From contig JAGHSZ010000082.1 in the NCBI GenBank assembly GCA_018065565.1, positions 1-64,000 on the forward strand: a stretch of DNA of 64,000 nt, read 5' to 3'. Below, one piece after another: positions 46,066 to 55,663 of the stretch (positions are counted from its first letter, which is position 1; every line of letters starts with the position of its first letter). The stretch comes from Candidatus Colivivens caballi. Its GTDB lineage: Bacteria > Bacteroidota > Bacteroidia > Bacteroidales > Bacteroidaceae. The notes beneath the pieces are model-generated. The model saw nothing but the letters and a program-made list of their open reading frames with translations. It searched no databases and was not told where the DNA came from. The position numbers were made by a program, and so were the translations under genes.

Positions 46066-47211
46066 TTACTTTCTTTTGAAAGTTAAGAATTTGTCACGGT
46101 AATACTCATACTGCTGTTTCCTTGCCTCAATCTCGGCTGGCAGACCTTGGGAGAGGTCATTGACAAGGGAGTCAAAGCGGTCAAGAATATTTGCTATCTT
46201 CTTTTGTTCTTCAAATGAGGGGATTGGGACAAGATAATTGAGGATTGCATTTTTATCACCTCTTGGCATTTTTGCTCCCTTTGCATTGTTCATATCATAG
46301 GCAAAGAAATCATCAGATGCAAGGAGTTGGAATAAAAAATTTGGTGATATAACATGTTCTAATTCCTTTTTTATTTTAACACATAACACATCACCATTTG
46401 TGCCACCAGTTCTATCTGCCAACCATATTTTTTTTAGGTATGGTCTTATATTACCAATAAGCACATTCCCTTTTTCAAATCTTATCCAGTTTCCTGTTGT
46501 AGGAACACAACAAGAAATTGTTTTTCCACATCTGTTTTGCAATAAGTTTTCTACACTCACATAATTGTTCTCATTCAATTCTTGTGAGCCAATTCTATCT
46601 TTTGAATACTCACATACTTCACCCAACTTTTTCCATTCCACATCCTTTCTTCCCTCAAAAGCAAAAAGTTGGTCTCTGTAATATTGGTATTGTAGTTGTC
46701 TTGCTTGCAGTTCTGCTTGCAGTTCTGCTTGAAGTTCTGTGAATGTATCTAATATCCTTACTATCTCCTCTTGGATAGGGAGAGGAGGAATGGGGATTTC
46801 AAAGCCTTCTATCATTGGTTTTCTGATAGATGTAACAGTAGCACTAACAGCCTTCATCATAATAAACTCTTTAAATGAACTCATCATGAAGAAGTATGCA
46901 AATCTTACATTGACTTTGTTGGAGGTAAAATGTATTCTATATACTCTTTGATGGAGTGCATATTTACCATTTATATAATGGAATATATCTCCAATTCCAC
47001 CTTCACCTGGTATGATAATAGCCTCCTCATCATATTCATAGTTATTTTTCCTTTTAATGGTTTGTGACCTTACAAAAAAGGGATATTCACCATTCTCCTC
47101 TGCCTCATTGCCATTGCTACTACCAGTTCCTACTTGGGCTAAATCTCCAATCTTGACAAACTCCACCCCCTCTGGGCAGTATTGTTGTATCAGTTCTTCA
47201 ATCTTACTCAT
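46066..47211 (-). CDS. hsdS: Type I restriction-modification specificity subunit HsdS
   Basis: DNA-recognition subunit of 381 residues with two target-recognition domains (about 15-140 and 195-330), each followed by a conserved helical spacer (PIPPLPIQEEIVRILDTF and PIPSFEEQKKIANILDRF, both continuing to YQYYRDQLFAF / YEYYRDKFLTF). The central spacer carries ELQA three times in a row (residues 159-170; DNA 46702-46737 in 12-bp repeats). In EcoR124I the number of a comparable four-residue TAEL repeat fixes the spacing of the bipartite target, so unit gain or loss here could change specificity. The gene starts 3 bp after hsdM and is followed after 5 bp by the HUH/DprA-like gene. The second domain is AT-rich, as usual for recently exchanged recognition domains. 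Confidence 0.95.
   Translation of the reverse strand: MSKIEELIQQYCPEGVEFVKIGDLAQVGTGSSNGNEAEENGEYPFFVRSQTIKRKNNYEYDEEAIIIPGEGGIGDIFHYINGKYALHQRVYRIHFTSNKVNVRFAYFFMMSSFKEFIMMKAVSATVTSIRKPMIEGFEIPIPPLPIQEEIVRILDTFTELQAELQAELQARQLQYQYYRDQLFAFEGRKDVEWKKLGEVCEYSKDRIGSQELNENNYVSVENLLQNRCGKTISCCVPTTGNWIRFEKGNVLIGNIRPYLKKIWLADRTGGTNGDVLCVKIKKELEHVISPNFLFQLLASDDFFAYDMNNAKGAKMPRGDKNAILNYLVPIPSFEEQKKIANILDRFDSLVNDLSQGLPAEIEARKQQYEYYRDKFLTFKRK
46702..46737 (-). repeat. Three 12-bp repeats in the hsdS spacer (ELQA x3)
   Basis: On the minus strand GAACTTCAAGCA, GAACTGCAAGCA and GAACTGCAAGCA follow one another in frame and encode ELQA three times. Two of the three copies are identical in DNA. Confidence 0.95.
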
Positions 47212-47214
47212 ACC

Positions 47215-48771
47215 TTACAACTCCTTGATGATGTTGTCAATCTGGGTTCTCAACTCATTTTCATGAGCCACAATCTTGGCGAGACGGGCATTGAGTTCGG
47301 TTATGTCCACCTTTTCCCTTGTGTCCTCCTGTTCGACATAGGAAGAGACGCTGAGATTGTAGTCAGCCTCGGCTATGGTGTCGTTGCTGACCAGACGGCA
47401 CTGATACTGAACATCGGTCCTGGCAGCAAACATCTGCACTATGTGCTCGATGTTGTCTGGGGTGAGTTTGTTGTTATTGGTAATCTTCACACACTCCTTG
47501 CTGGCATCAATGAAGAGGGTTGAGTTATCCTTCTTTGCCTTTTTCAAAACCATGATGCAAGTGGCGATGGAAGTTCCAAAGAAGAGGTTTTCGGGGAGTT
47601 GTATGATGCAGTCAACATAGTTGTTGTCAATGAGATACTGCCTTATCTTCTTTTCTGCACCACCTCTATACATCACACCAGGGAAACAGACTATCGATGC
47701 TGTGCCATTAGTGGCCAACCATGCCAGTGAGTGCATGATGAAAGCAAGGTCAGCCTTACTCTTTGGTGCAAGCACACCAGCAGGGGCATAACGAGGGTCG
47801 TTGATGAGCGTGATGTCATCGTCACCCTTCCACTTGATAGAGTACGGTGGGTTGCTGACTATAACCTCGAATGGCTCATCATCCCAGTGCTGTGGACTGA
47901 GAAGGGTGTCCTCACATGCAATGTCGAACTTGTCGTAGTCGATGTCGTGGAGGAACATGTTGATACGGCAAAGGTTGTAGGTGGTGAGATTGATTTCCTG
48001 ACCAAAGAAACCTTGACGCACATTATCCTTGCCTAATATCTTTGCAGCCTTCAACAGCAGTGAACCAGAGCCACAAGCAGGGTCATAGACCTTATTGACC
48101 TCTGTCTTGCCAAGGGTTGCCAACCTTGTGAGCAGTTCGCTGACCTCTTGGGGAGTATAGAACTCGCCACCGCTCTTACCAGCATTTGAGGCATACATAG
48201 CCATCAGATACTCGTAGGCATCGCCAAAGGCATCAATGGTGTTGTCTTGGTAATCGCCAAGGGACATCTGCTCAATGCCGTGCAGCAACTTCACCAGTTT
48301 TTCGTTTCTCTTGACGACAGTTGCACCCAGTTTGTTGGAGTTGACATCAAGGTCGGCAAACAGTCCCTTGAAGTCATCCTCACTGGCAGTTCCCTTGGCT
48401 GAGGCTTCAATGGCAGTAAAGATGTGTTCAAGAGTCTCGTTGAGGTTGTCATCCTTATCGCATATCTTGCAGACATTAGTGAAGAGTTGGCTTGGCAGAA
48501 TGAAGAAGCCCTTCACACCGACCATTTCTTCCCTTGCATCTTCTGCAATGGCATCATCAAGGTCGGCATAGTTGAAGTCCTTGTTGCCGCTTTCCCACTC
48601 ACCACGGTTGATGTAGTTGGTGATGTTCTCACTGATGTATCTGTAAAACAGCATACCGAGGATGTAGGACTTGAAGTCCCATCCATCAACACTGCCACGC
48701 ATCTCGTCGGCTATTGCCCAGATGGTCTTGTGCAGTTCTGCTCGTTCGGTTTCTTTCCTATTGTCAGTCAT
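47215..48771 (-). CDS. hsdM: Type I restriction-modification methyltransferase subunit HsdM
   Basis: Adenine-N6 methyltransferase of 518 residues, close to the EcoR124I HsdM length (520). The N-terminal HsdM_N domain (IWAIADEMRGSVDGWDFKSYILGMLFYRYI, in pieces) precedes the SAM-binding motif DPACGSGSLLL at 230-240 and the catalytic NPPY at 307-310. It protects host DNA and forms the core of the restriction complex. It is the first gene of the operon: hsdS begins 3 bp after its stop, and a promoter lies 32 bp upstream of its ATG. Confidence 0.96.
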   Translation of the reverse strand: MTDNRKETERAELHKTIWAIADEMRGSVDGWDFKSYILGMLFYRYISENITNYINRGEWESGNKDFNYADLDDAIAEDAREEMVGVKGFFILPSQLFTNVCKICDKDDNLNETLEHIFTAIEASAKGTASEDDFKGLFADLDVNSNKLGATVVKRNEKLVKLLHGIEQMSLGDYQDNTIDAFGDAYEYLMAMYASNAGKSGGEFYTPQEVSELLTRLATLGKTEVNKVYDPACGSGSLLLKAAKILGKDNVRQGFFGQEINLTTYNLCRINMFLHDIDYDKFDIACEDTLLSPQHWDDEPFEVIVSNPPYSIKWKGDDDITLINDPRYAPAGVLAPKSKADLAFIMHSLAWLATNGTASIVCFPGVMYRGGAEKKIRQYLIDNNYVDCIIQLPENLFFGTSIATCIMVLKKAKKDNSTLFIDASKECVKITNNNKLTPDNIEHIVQMFAARTDVQYQCRLVSNDTIAEADYNLSVSSYVEQEDTREKVDITELNARLAKIVAHENELRTQIDNIIKEL

Positions 48772-48802
48772 ATCATGAATGTATGTGTCAATATAATTGA
48801 GG

Positions 48803-48810
48803 CAAAGTTA
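48803..48810 (-). promoter_or_regulatory. -7 element of the hsd operon promoter
   Basis: TAACTTTG on the minus strand, with a TTG about 18 bases further upstream; both fit the Bacteroidetes consensus. Confidence 0.65.
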
Positions 48811-48919
48811 ACAAAAAAAATGTATTTGCAACTGACTTATGTTCAAATAATAGGTTTTTCGGATTCATTTATTGCCTGACAAGCCAATAGATGCTGTTTT
48901 GAGATGCTGTTTTTCATAA

Positions 48920-48963
48920 AGAAAGACCATAACCCTGATGTTGTATGTCAGGGTTATGGTCTT
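48920..48963 (-). terminator. Terminator after guaA
   Basis: A perfect 16-bp stem (AAGACCATAACCCTGA with its complement at 48948-48963) with a 9-base loop, followed on the minus strand by TTCTTTATG. It separates guaA from hsdM. Confidence 0.85.
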
Positions 48964-48981
48964 GACTTATTGGAAATTCAA

Positions 48982-50505
48982 TTATTCCCACTCGATAGTT
49001 GCAGGTGGCTTTGACGAGATGTCGTAGCAGACGCGGTTCACGCCTTTCACCTTGTTGATGATGTCGTTCGACACCTTTGCAAGGAATTCATAAGGCAGTT
49101 TTGCCCAGTCGGCAGTCATGGCATCGGTCGATGTGACAGCACGAAGCGCAACAGGATTTTCGTATGTGCGCTCATCACCCATGACACCTACGCTCTTGAC
49201 ATCTGACAGCAAGATGGCACCAGCCTGCCACACTTCATCGTAAAGGTTCCAGTCACGGAGTCCCTGGATGAAGATGTCGTCTGCATCTTGCAACACACGG
49301 ACTTTCTCAGGTGTGATGGCACCGAGGATGCGCACTGCAAGTCCTGGACCTGGGAACGGATGACGCTTGATGAGGTGGTCAGGCATTCCAAGTTGCTTGC
49401 CCACACGGCGGACTTCATCTTTGAAGAGCCATTTGAGCGGTTCACACAGTTTGAGATTCATCTTTTCAGGCAGACCACCTACATTGTGGTGACTCTTAAT
49501 TGTCTTGCCTGTGATGTTGAGACTCTCAATACGGTCGGGATAGATGGTTCCCTGCGCCAGCCAACGGGCATCCTTTATCTTTTTAGCCTCAGCCTCGAAC
49601 ACATCGATGAAACCAGCACCAATGATTTTGCGCTTGCGCTCAGGTTCGACAACACCATCGAGTTCGGAGAAGAACTTAGCGGACGCATCGACTCCAATCA
49701 CATTCAGTCCGAGACATTTATAGTCATTCATCACATTCTGAAACTCGTTCTTGCGAAGCATTCCATGATCGACAAAAATACAAGTCAACTTGTCGCCGAT
49801 TGCACGATTGAGCAACACTGCTGCAACCGATGAATCGACACCACCTGACAGACCTAAAATGACACGATCATCGCCAAGTTGCTGTTTGAGTTCTGCCACT
49901 GTTGTCTCAACGAATGAAGCACTGCTCCAATCCTGCTTGCTGCCACAAATATCAACCACGAAGTTACGCAACAACTGTGTGCCCTGTGTGGAATGGAATA
50001 CTTCTGGATGGAACTGCACGCCCCACACCTTTTTGCCGTCAGCCTGATAAGCAGCATTCTGAACTGTGCTGGTGGAAGCAATACGATGGAAACTCTGTGG
50101 AATGTCAACAATGGTGTCGCCATGACTCATCCACACCTGGCTACCTTCATCAAAGCCCTTGAACAAAGGATTTTCCTTTTCAAACCATTGGAGGTTTGCC
50201 CTGCCATACTCACGAGTACCAGCAGGCTTGACATTACCACCAAACAGTTGAGCCATCAACTGTGCTCCATAGCAGATGCCAAGCACAGGATAGCGGTCGA
50301 TGAGTGGCTGCACATCAAGATGGAACGCCTTTTCATCATAAACGCTGAATGGAGAACCACTCAAAATGACGCCAATGACATCGGGGTCGTTCTCAGGAAA
50401 CTTGTTGTAAGGGAGGATTTCGCAGAAGGTGTCGAGTTCTCTGACTCGTCGTCCAATCAGTTGAGTGGTCTGTGAGCCAAAATCGAGAATAATGATCTTT
50501 TGCAT
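48982..50505 (-). CDS. guaA: GMP synthase (glutamine-hydrolysing)
   Basis: Converts XMP to GMP with glutamine and ATP. The 507-residue protein has a class I glutamine amidotransferase domain ([19 protein letters not shown]; nucleophile in [11 protein letters not shown], Cys78 region; HPEV triad residues near 166), then the ATP pyrophosphatase loop [13 protein letters not shown] near 218-230, and a C-terminal dimerisation domain ending [15 protein letters not shown], the standard end of GuaA. It has its own promoter (50543-50550) and terminator. Confidence 0.97.
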   Translation of the reverse strand: MQKIIILDFGSQTTQLIGRRVRELDTFCEILPYNKFPENDPDVIGVILSGSPFSVYDEKAFHLDVQPLIDRYPVLGICYGAQLMAQLFGGNVKPAGTREYGRANLQWFEKENPLFKGFDEGSQVWMSHGDTIVDIPQSFHRIASTSTVQNAAYQADGKKVWGVQFHPEVFHSTQGTQLLRNFVVDICGSKQDWSSASFVETTVAELKQQLGDDRVILGLSGGVDSSVAAVLLNRAIGDKLTCIFVDHGMLRKNEFQNVMNDYKCLGLNVIGVDASAKFFSELDGVVEPERKRKIIGAGFIDVFEAEAKKIKDARWLAQGTIYPDRIESLNITGKTIKSHHNVGGLPEKMNLKLCEPLKWLFKDEVRRVGKQLGMPDHLIKRHPFPGPGLAVRILGAITPEKVRVLQDADDIFIQGLRDWNLYDEVWQAGAILLSDVKSVGVMGDERTYENPVALRAVTSTDAMTADWAKLPYEFLAKVSNDIINKVKGVNRVCYDISSKPPATIEWE

Positions 50506-50542
50506 TTCTTTTTGTGTTGGTTATGTTGTAATAAACTGGCCA

Positions 50543-50550
50543 CAAAGTTA
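50543..50550 (-). promoter_or_regulatory. -7 element for guaA
   Basis: TAACTTTG on the minus strand, 38 bp before the start. Confidence 0.6.
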
Positions 50551-50711
50551 CGAAATAATTAGCAAACGAGGATTATGAAAAGTACTTATTTTGGCATTCA
50601 ATACAGTTTTCAACCAAGTTAAATTAGTATTTTTGAGATTTGACACAACTTATTCTATGACATTGGTTGCATTTTTCCTTCAATCATGAAGTGAAAGTCG
50701 GAATTATTTCT

Positions 50712-50719
50712 TACCTTTG
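50712..50719 (+). promoter_or_regulatory. -7 element for the GH25 gene
   Basis: TACCTTTG on the plus strand, about 65 bp before the ATG at 50784. Confidence 0.65.
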
Positions 50720-50783
50720 TGGGCGAAAGCAAGAATTGTAATCGAAATTCCGAACTGTCTATAAATTGTCCATAAAACGAGTT

Positions 50784-51596
50784 ATGCCCCACGCACTCCG
50801 ATTCATATTGATCTTGTCAGTCATGCTGACATTCACCCTCAATGCCGATGCTCGAAAAAAGAAAAAGAGCACTGAGCCTGATGTGGTGCTGCTGACACCC
50901 GACAAACCTTCATCTAAATATAAAGCAATGCCTGACTCGCACCACAAGAGTCCGGCTAAGCCTCGTATTGTCAACAATTTCCCAATTGCCGAACAGATGC
51001 ACGGCATTGATGTCAGCCACTATCAGAACCGAATCAACTGGAGTGAAACCTCAAAAGACAAGAAGGTGGGATTTGTGTATGTCAAGGCAACGGAAGGCCG
51101 TGACCATATCGACGAAACTTATGCATACAATGTCAGTGAAGCAAGAAAGTATGGGGTAAAAGTCGGGGCTTATCACTTCTTCCGTCCTAATGTGCCCGCC
51201 GCAGACCAGTTCAGGAATTTCACAAATGTTGTCAACCGCAGAGACCAGGACTTGATTCCACTGATTGATGTCGAAGTGACAGGAAATGTAAGTGAAACGA
51301 CTATGCAGCAGCGTCTGCTCGAACTGCTGCAAATGGTGACACGCTCATTCGGAGTCAAACCAATGATATACACTGGCAGAAACTTCTACAACAAACATTT
51401 TGCAGGTGTTTCAAAATTCAAGGAATATAAATTTATGATAGCGCAGTACACTCCCGATGAACCAGTTCTGCTGAACGACGATGACTATATTTTATGGCAA
51501 TACACAGGGCATGGTTCGGTCAAGGGCATCCGTGGTTCGGTTGACCAGAGTTGTTTCCACGGACGGCATCATATTGGTGAAATCATGATGCGATAA
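50784..51596 (+). CDS. GH25 lysozyme-like muramidase
   Basis: Exported protein of 270 residues. A signal peptide or anchor (PHALRFILILSVMLTFTLNADA) and a basic, low-complexity linker (to ~65) precede a GH25 domain: GIDVSHYQNRINW near 73-85, FVYVKATEG, GAYHFFRP, and the acidic catalytic region LIDVEVTG, ending in LWQYTGHGSVKGIRGSVDQSCF. GH25 enzymes cut the MurNAc-GlcNAc bond of peptidoglycan. An in-frame TTG at 50766 would add six residues, but the ATG at 50784 gives a cleaner signal peptide. It converges on nadD. Confidence 0.9.
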   Translation: MPHALRFILILSVMLTFTLNADARKKKKSTEPDVVLLTPDKPSSKYKAMPDSHHKSPAKPRIVNNFPIAEQMHGIDVSHYQNRINWSETSKDKKVGFVYVKATEGRDHIDETYAYNVSEARKYGVKVGAYHFFRPNVPAADQFRNFTNVVNRRDQDLIPLIDVEVTGNVSETTMQQRLLELLQMVTRSFGVKPMIYTGRNFYNKHFAGVSKFKEYKFMIAQYTPDEPVLLNDDDYILWQYTGHGSVKGIRGSVDQSCFHGRHHIGEIMMR

Positions 51597-51630
51597 ATCG
51601 GTTTCGCATGAACGGTCTAATCGGTTTGGG

Positions 51631-52203
51631 TTAAAAGTACAGATGATGTGTCTTGATATATTCAAGGACATCAGGATGGATTTGATCTGTTTTCAGACCG
51701 TTGCGAATCTCTGTACTGCTGACATCATAAAGCGGTGTCTCAACAATTTTTACTCGCAGTAAACTGCATTCGGGTATGTCAATGTCATACCCAGGTCGCC
51801 TATACACAAATATAGGATAATTGTGGAGGATTTCATCAGCCTTGTACCAACGGTCGAATCGTTGCCAGTTGTCTGCACCAATGACCAGAGAGAACTGATG
51901 CTGAGGAAATTGTTGAGACAGTTCAGTCAAAGTGGTAATCGTGTATGAGGGTATCGGCAAATGACTTTCAAAATCAGAAACGACCACTCCCTCAATGTCA
52001 CGACATGCAATGTGTGCCATTGCAAGACGATCAGAATAAGTGGCATCACATATGCCAGGCTGCTGCGATGCTTTCAATGGATTCTGAGGACTGACCATCA
52101 ACCACACTTCATCTACAAGATTCTGTTGCAACAGAGTCTGTGCCAGACTGGTATGTCCGTTATGTATTGGATTGAACGACCCTCCGTAAATGGCGATTCT
52201 CAC
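51631..52203 (-). CDS. nadD: Nicotinate-nucleotide adenylyltransferase
   Basis: Forms deamido-NAD from NaMN and ATP. The 190-residue protein starts RIAIYGGSFNPIHNGHTSLA, with the nucleotidyltransferase HNGH motif at 18-21, and has the C-terminal DVSSTEIRNGL matching the family ISSTxIR motif. Last of three genes in the order yicC, gmk, nadD found together in many Bacteroidetes. Confidence 0.95.
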   Translation of the reverse strand: MRIAIYGGSFNPIHNGHTSLAQTLLQQNLVDEVWLMVSPQNPLKASQQPGICDATYSDRLAMAHIACRDIEGVVVSDFESHLPIPSYTITTLTELSQQFPQHQFSLVIGADNWQRFDRWYKADEILHNYPIFVYRRPGYDIDIPECSLLRVKIVETPLYDVSSTEIRNGLKTDQIHPDVLEYIKTHHLYF

Positions 52204-52230
52204 TGTATGTTATGTTTTTGTAGATACGAC

Positions 52231-52821
52231 TTAACCGAGGAACTGGTTTACGACTGCAAGGACATCACTTTTAGCCTTATCAAGATTATCGTTTACGATT
52301 TGTGCGTCAAAATATTGGGCCTGGCTAATCTCGTATTCTGCGCGAGCCAGTCTCTGTTCGATAATCTCGGGTGCGTCAGTGCCACGGGCAACAAGACGAC
52401 GGCGAAGTTCATCAATGCTTGGTGGCATGATAAACAAAGCAAGAGCCTGTTCACCATAAAACTTCTTGATGCGCAGACCGCCATTGACATCCACATCAAA
52501 GACCACATTCTGTCCATCTGCCAACTGATTCTCCACCTGTGATTTCAGCGTGCCATAGAACTTGTTTGTATAGACTTCCTCATATTCGACAAAATCGTTG
52601 TTTTTAATATGTTCACGGAATTCGTCGGTAGTAATGAAGAAGTATTCAACACCATTTTGCTCAGTGCCACGCGGAGGGCGAGTTGTGGTAGAAATGGAAT
52701 AATGCATGTTCAGTCCCTGTTCCATCAAGAACTGGACAAGTGTAGATTTGCCCGTACCCGAAGGTGCGCAGAAAATCAAAAGTTTACCACGGCGGTTTGT
52801 ATTGTTAGGTTGTACACTCAT
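52231..52821 (-). CDS. gmk: Guanylate kinase
   Basis: Phosphorylates GMP to GDP. The 196-residue protein has the P-loop APSGTGKST near residues 19-27, then STTTRPPRGTEQNGVEYFF (GMP-binding) and the lid/adenine region RLVARGTDAPEIIEQRL. It lies 27 bp ahead of nadD in an apparent operon. The 377-bp gap to yicC upstream holds copy 2 of the dispersed element, so this gene may need its own promoter; none matching the consensus was found. Confidence 0.96.
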   Translation of the reverse strand: MSVQPNNTNRRGKLLIFCAPSGTGKSTLVQFLMEQGLNMHYSISTTTRPPRGTEQNGVEYFFITTDEFREHIKNNDFVEYEEVYTNKFYGTLKSQVENQLADGQNVVFDVDVNGGLRIKKFYGEQALALFIMPPSIDELRRRLVARGTDAPEIIEQRLARAEYEISQAQYFDAQIVNDNLDKAKSDVLAVVNQFLG

Positions 52822-52971
52822 ATTGTCTTGCTGTATATCGATTTATTATAAAAAATGAAGTTACAAAAACGGTTTACATTGTAGTTTTACAAGATTTTGT
52901 ATAGGTAAGTCCACTTGTCAACCTGTATGCCTTATTGCACAATCGTACATACTACATGATGTTATCACTAC

Positions 52972-53100
52972 ACACCTTACGAATGTCTCGCAGCATGAAA
53001 TGATGGTATCATGGCATGAAATGACGATATTGCGGCTTGAAACAACCATTTCATGATGCAATACCATGATTTTTGCTGATGGTATCGTCATTGTCATTAC
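52972..53100. repeat. Dispersed ~129-bp element, copy 2
   Basis: Matches 464-592 over its whole length, nearly identically from ATGGCATG to CATGATGCAAT (53010-53063). The left arm of the hairpin has diverged here (GCATGAAATGATGGTATCAT), so the inverted repeat is only partial. It lies in the gap between yicC and gmk. The rest of that gap (52822-53198) shows no gene. Confidence 0.75.
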
Positions 53101-53198
53101 AGGCCTATTGACTTAGGTTTAATCCACTCACCTTCTTTTAGAACCAACCTTTTTATGGACATGACGAAACATAAAACAAAATGTGATGAGCACAATGG

Positions 53199-54080
53199 CT
53201 ACATCACATTAAGTACCTGTTCCTTGATTTGTTCAAGTTCGTCTTTCATCATCACGACAATGTTCTGCATCTCTGCCTGATTTGACTTTGATCCAGTAGT
53301 GTTGATTTCGCGCCCCATTTCCTGAGCAATGAAACCAAGTTTCTTGCCCTGTCCATGACCTTCATTCATGGTTTCGATGAAATAACGAAGATGATTTGTA
53401 AGACGCTGTTTTTCCTCATTGATGTCAAGTTTCTCGATGTAGTAAATCATCTCTTGCTCAAGTCGGTTCTTGTCATAATCGACCTCAAGTGTCTTTTCCA
53501 ATGCGTCAACAATCTTCTGACGGATTTTCTCCACACGACCTTTCTCAAAAGGTTCGATGCTTGCAAGTAGTTCACTGATGCGGTTGATGTTCTGGGTGAA
53601 CTTCTTTGCCAGCGCTTCCCCCTCTTGCTTTCTGAAAGCCACCAATTGTTCGACGGACTCTTCTACCGCCTTACGGGCAACAACCCACTCTTCATCAGTC
53701 AATTCCTCAATTTCGACCTTTGAGATCACATCTGGAAGACGCTGAAGGATGGTGATCCAGTCGCCAGCCTGTGGTTCAGGAATACCAGTAGTGGCACATA
53801 TATCCTTAATCTGGTTGAAGTAGCCCAGCATCATGTCGCGGTTGAATGTAGAGTCGCTGTCACTGGTGTTTTTTTCCACCCAAAGGTTGAATTCGACCTT
53901 ACCACGCTCAAGCTGCTGTGCTATGTAAGAACGAATCTCCATTTCCTTCTCACGATAAACCGGAGCAATACGCGTTGACATATCCAGAGCCTTGCTGTTC
54001 AGAGATTTTATCTCTGCGTGTATCTTCTTGTTACCAAATTGTGCTACGCTCTTGCCGTAGCCTGTCATTGATTGAATCAT
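53199..54080 (-). CDS. yicC: YicC/YloC-family endoribonuclease
   Basis: Protein of 293 residues starting IQSMTGYGKSVAQFGNKKI, the YicC_N signature, and ending in the DUF1732 domain with GREINTTGSKSNQAEMQNIVV. Members from E. coli and Bacillus are reported as endoribonucleases that affect small-RNA turnover. A -7 element lies at 54136-54143. It is the head of the yicC-gmk-nadD group. Confidence 0.92.
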   Translation of the reverse strand: MIQSMTGYGKSVAQFGNKKIHAEIKSLNSKALDMSTRIAPVYREKEMEIRSYIAQQLERGKVEFNLWVEKNTSDSDSTFNRDMMLGYFNQIKDICATTGIPEPQAGDWITILQRLPDVISKVEIEELTDEEWVVARKAVEESVEQLVAFRKQEGEALAKKFTQNINRISELLASIEPFEKGRVEKIRQKIVDALEKTLEVDYDKNRLEQEMIYYIEKLDINEEKQRLTNHLRYFIETMNEGHGQGKKLGFIAQEMGREINTTGSKSNQAEMQNIVVMMKDELEQIKEQVLNVM

Positions 54081-54135
54081 CTTGTATGAATTGCTTATAT
54101 GTATTCAGATTGTCTGATAAACTACAAAATTTCTG

Positions 54136-54143
54136 CAAAGGTA
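54136..54143 (-). promoter_or_regulatory. -7 element for yicC
   Basis: TACCTTTG on the minus strand, 56 bp upstream of the start. Confidence 0.6.
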
Positions 54144-54257
54144 AGAAATAATAGTGAAAGAGGAAAGCAAAAACACAAACAATTAAGCAAAAGCAAATGA
54201 TTTAGTCAAAAAATGTAAAAAGTCAACCATATTGCCGTTATTATCGTTTTATTTTTG

Positions 54258-54265
54258 TAACTTTG
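54258..54265 (+). promoter_or_regulatory. -7 element for tsaB
   Basis: TAACTTTG, 23 bp before the ATG at 54289. Confidence 0.65.
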
Positions 54266-54288
54266 CAAACTCTAAATAAGGGAATTTT

Positions 54289-54996
54289 ATGTCATGTATA
54301 TTGCATATTGAAACATCAACCGACATTTGTTCGGTAGCCGTCAGTCAGGACGGTGCAAACATATTCTTTGAATCGACAGGAAGCGGCAGCACCCGTGGTG
54401 GCGGAAATGCACAACAACTGGGCGTGTTGGTTGACCAGGCTCTGTCGTTCACTGACAACCACGCAATACCATTTGACGCAGTAGCAGTCAGCAGCGGACC
54501 GGGGTCATATACAGGTCTGCGAATCGGTGTCTCCATGGCAAAAGGTGTATGCTATGGACGCAATCTGAAATTGATAAGTCTGCCCACATTGCAGATTATG
54601 ACAGTCCCTGTGTTGCTCTGCCACGCAGATGAACTGCCCGAAGACGCATTGCTGTGTCCTATGATTGATGCTCGCCGAATGGAAGTATATACGGCACTTT
54701 ATGACCGCGCACTTAAACCAGTGATGGATGTCCAGCCAATGGTCATTGACTGCAAGTCGTTTGAAGACACCCTCGCTCAGCACCCTGTATATTTCTTCGG
54801 CAACGGCAGCAACAAATGCAAGGATGTTATCAGCCATCCAAACGCGCACTTCATTGACGGCATCACACCATTGGCAAAATGGATGAGCCCACTTGCAGAG
54901 AAGAAACACGCAAATGAAGAATTTGAAGATGTGGCATACTTCGAACCTTTCTACCTTAAAGAGTTCGTCGCTTTGAAATCAAAAAAACTCTTATGA
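54289..54996 (+). CDS. tsaB: tRNA threonylcarbamoyladenosine synthesis protein TsaB
   Basis: Partner of TsaD and TsaE in making t6A37 on ANN-decoding tRNAs. The 235-residue ASKHA-fold protein begins ILHIETSTDICSVAVSQDG and has the conserved DAVAVSSGPGSYTGLRIGVSMAKGVCYG region (written in part) near 64-91, typical of TsaB. It lacks the metal-binding histidines of TsaD, as expected. It opens a plus-strand series of conserved genes; the DUF4290 gene follows after 67 bp. Confidence 0.93.
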   Translation: MSCILHIETSTDICSVAVSQDGANIFFESTGSGSTRGGGNAQQLGVLVDQALSFTDNHAIPFDAVAVSSGPGSYTGLRIGVSMAKGVCYGRNLKLISLPTLQIMTVPVLLCHADELPEDALLCPMIDARRMEVYTALYDRALKPVMDVQPMVIDCKSFEDTLAQHPVYFFGNGSNKCKDVISHPNAHFIDGITPLAKWMSPLAEKKHANEEFEDVAYFEPFYLKEFVALKSKKLL

Positions 54997-55063
54997 CACA
55001 AGACCGTGTTTCACTGTCCCAATAAACATTCAACTGAAACTTCGAATACTACAAAAATCATAT

Positions 55064-55663
55064 ATGGACTATAACACTCAAAGAGAAAAACTGATTCTAC
55101 CAGAATATGGCCGCTGCATACAGAACATGGTTAACTATGCAAAAACGATTGAAGACAAAGCAGAACGCCAACGCTGTGCTTTCACAATCATTGACCTCAT
55201 GGCAAATATGCAGGAATACAGTGGCAATGAAGATGATTTCTACCAAAAGTTATGGAATCATCTGGCATACATATCAAACTATGAACTTGACATAGACTAT
55301 CCTGTCGAAATCCAGCACATAGACGAACAGCACATCAAGCGCGACATCATACCGCTGCCTCAAAAACGAATTGCACGCCGTCACTATGGCGCAATTATAG
55401 AGGCAATGGCACACAAACTGGAAGAAATGGAGGAAGGCGAGGAACGCTTTGCACTGGTTCAGTTGATGGCAAACCAAATGAAGCGAGCGCTTGCAAACTG
55501 GAACATCAACGCCCTTGACGACGAAAAAATCATGGACGACTTGACAGAGCTCACACACGGCAAAATCCAGATGCTGCCATCAGAAATCACCCTCATCAGT
55601 GATAAAGAGCTGCTCAACGAAATCGCCCAGCAGGGTACGAAAAAGAACAAGAAAAAGAAATGA
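55064..55663 (+). CDS. DUF4290-family protein
   Basis: Cytosolic, largely helical protein of 199 residues, starting DYNTQREKLILPEYGRCIQ and ending in a lysine-rich tail (GTKKNKKKK). I recognise it as DUF4290, a Bacteroidetes-specific family found directly upstream of murA. It overlaps the murA start by four bases (ATGA at 55660-55663), so the two are translationally coupled. Function unknown; the coupling points to a link with cell-wall precursor synthesis, which is inference. Confidence 0.85.
   Translation: MDYNTQREKLILPEYGRCIQNMVNYAKTIEDKAERQRCAFTIIDLMANMQEYSGNEDDFYQKLWNHLAYISNYELDIDYPVEIQHIDEQHIKRDIIPLPQKRIARRHYGAIIEAMAHKLEEMEEGEERFALVQLMANQMKRALANWNINALDDEKIMDDLTELTHGKIQMLPSEITLISDKELLNEIAQQGTKKNKKKK

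Noticed and set aside
50766-50783. TTG-initiated extension of the GH25 gene
   Set aside because: The ATG at 50784 gives a better signal peptide; the extension adds no recognisable feature.
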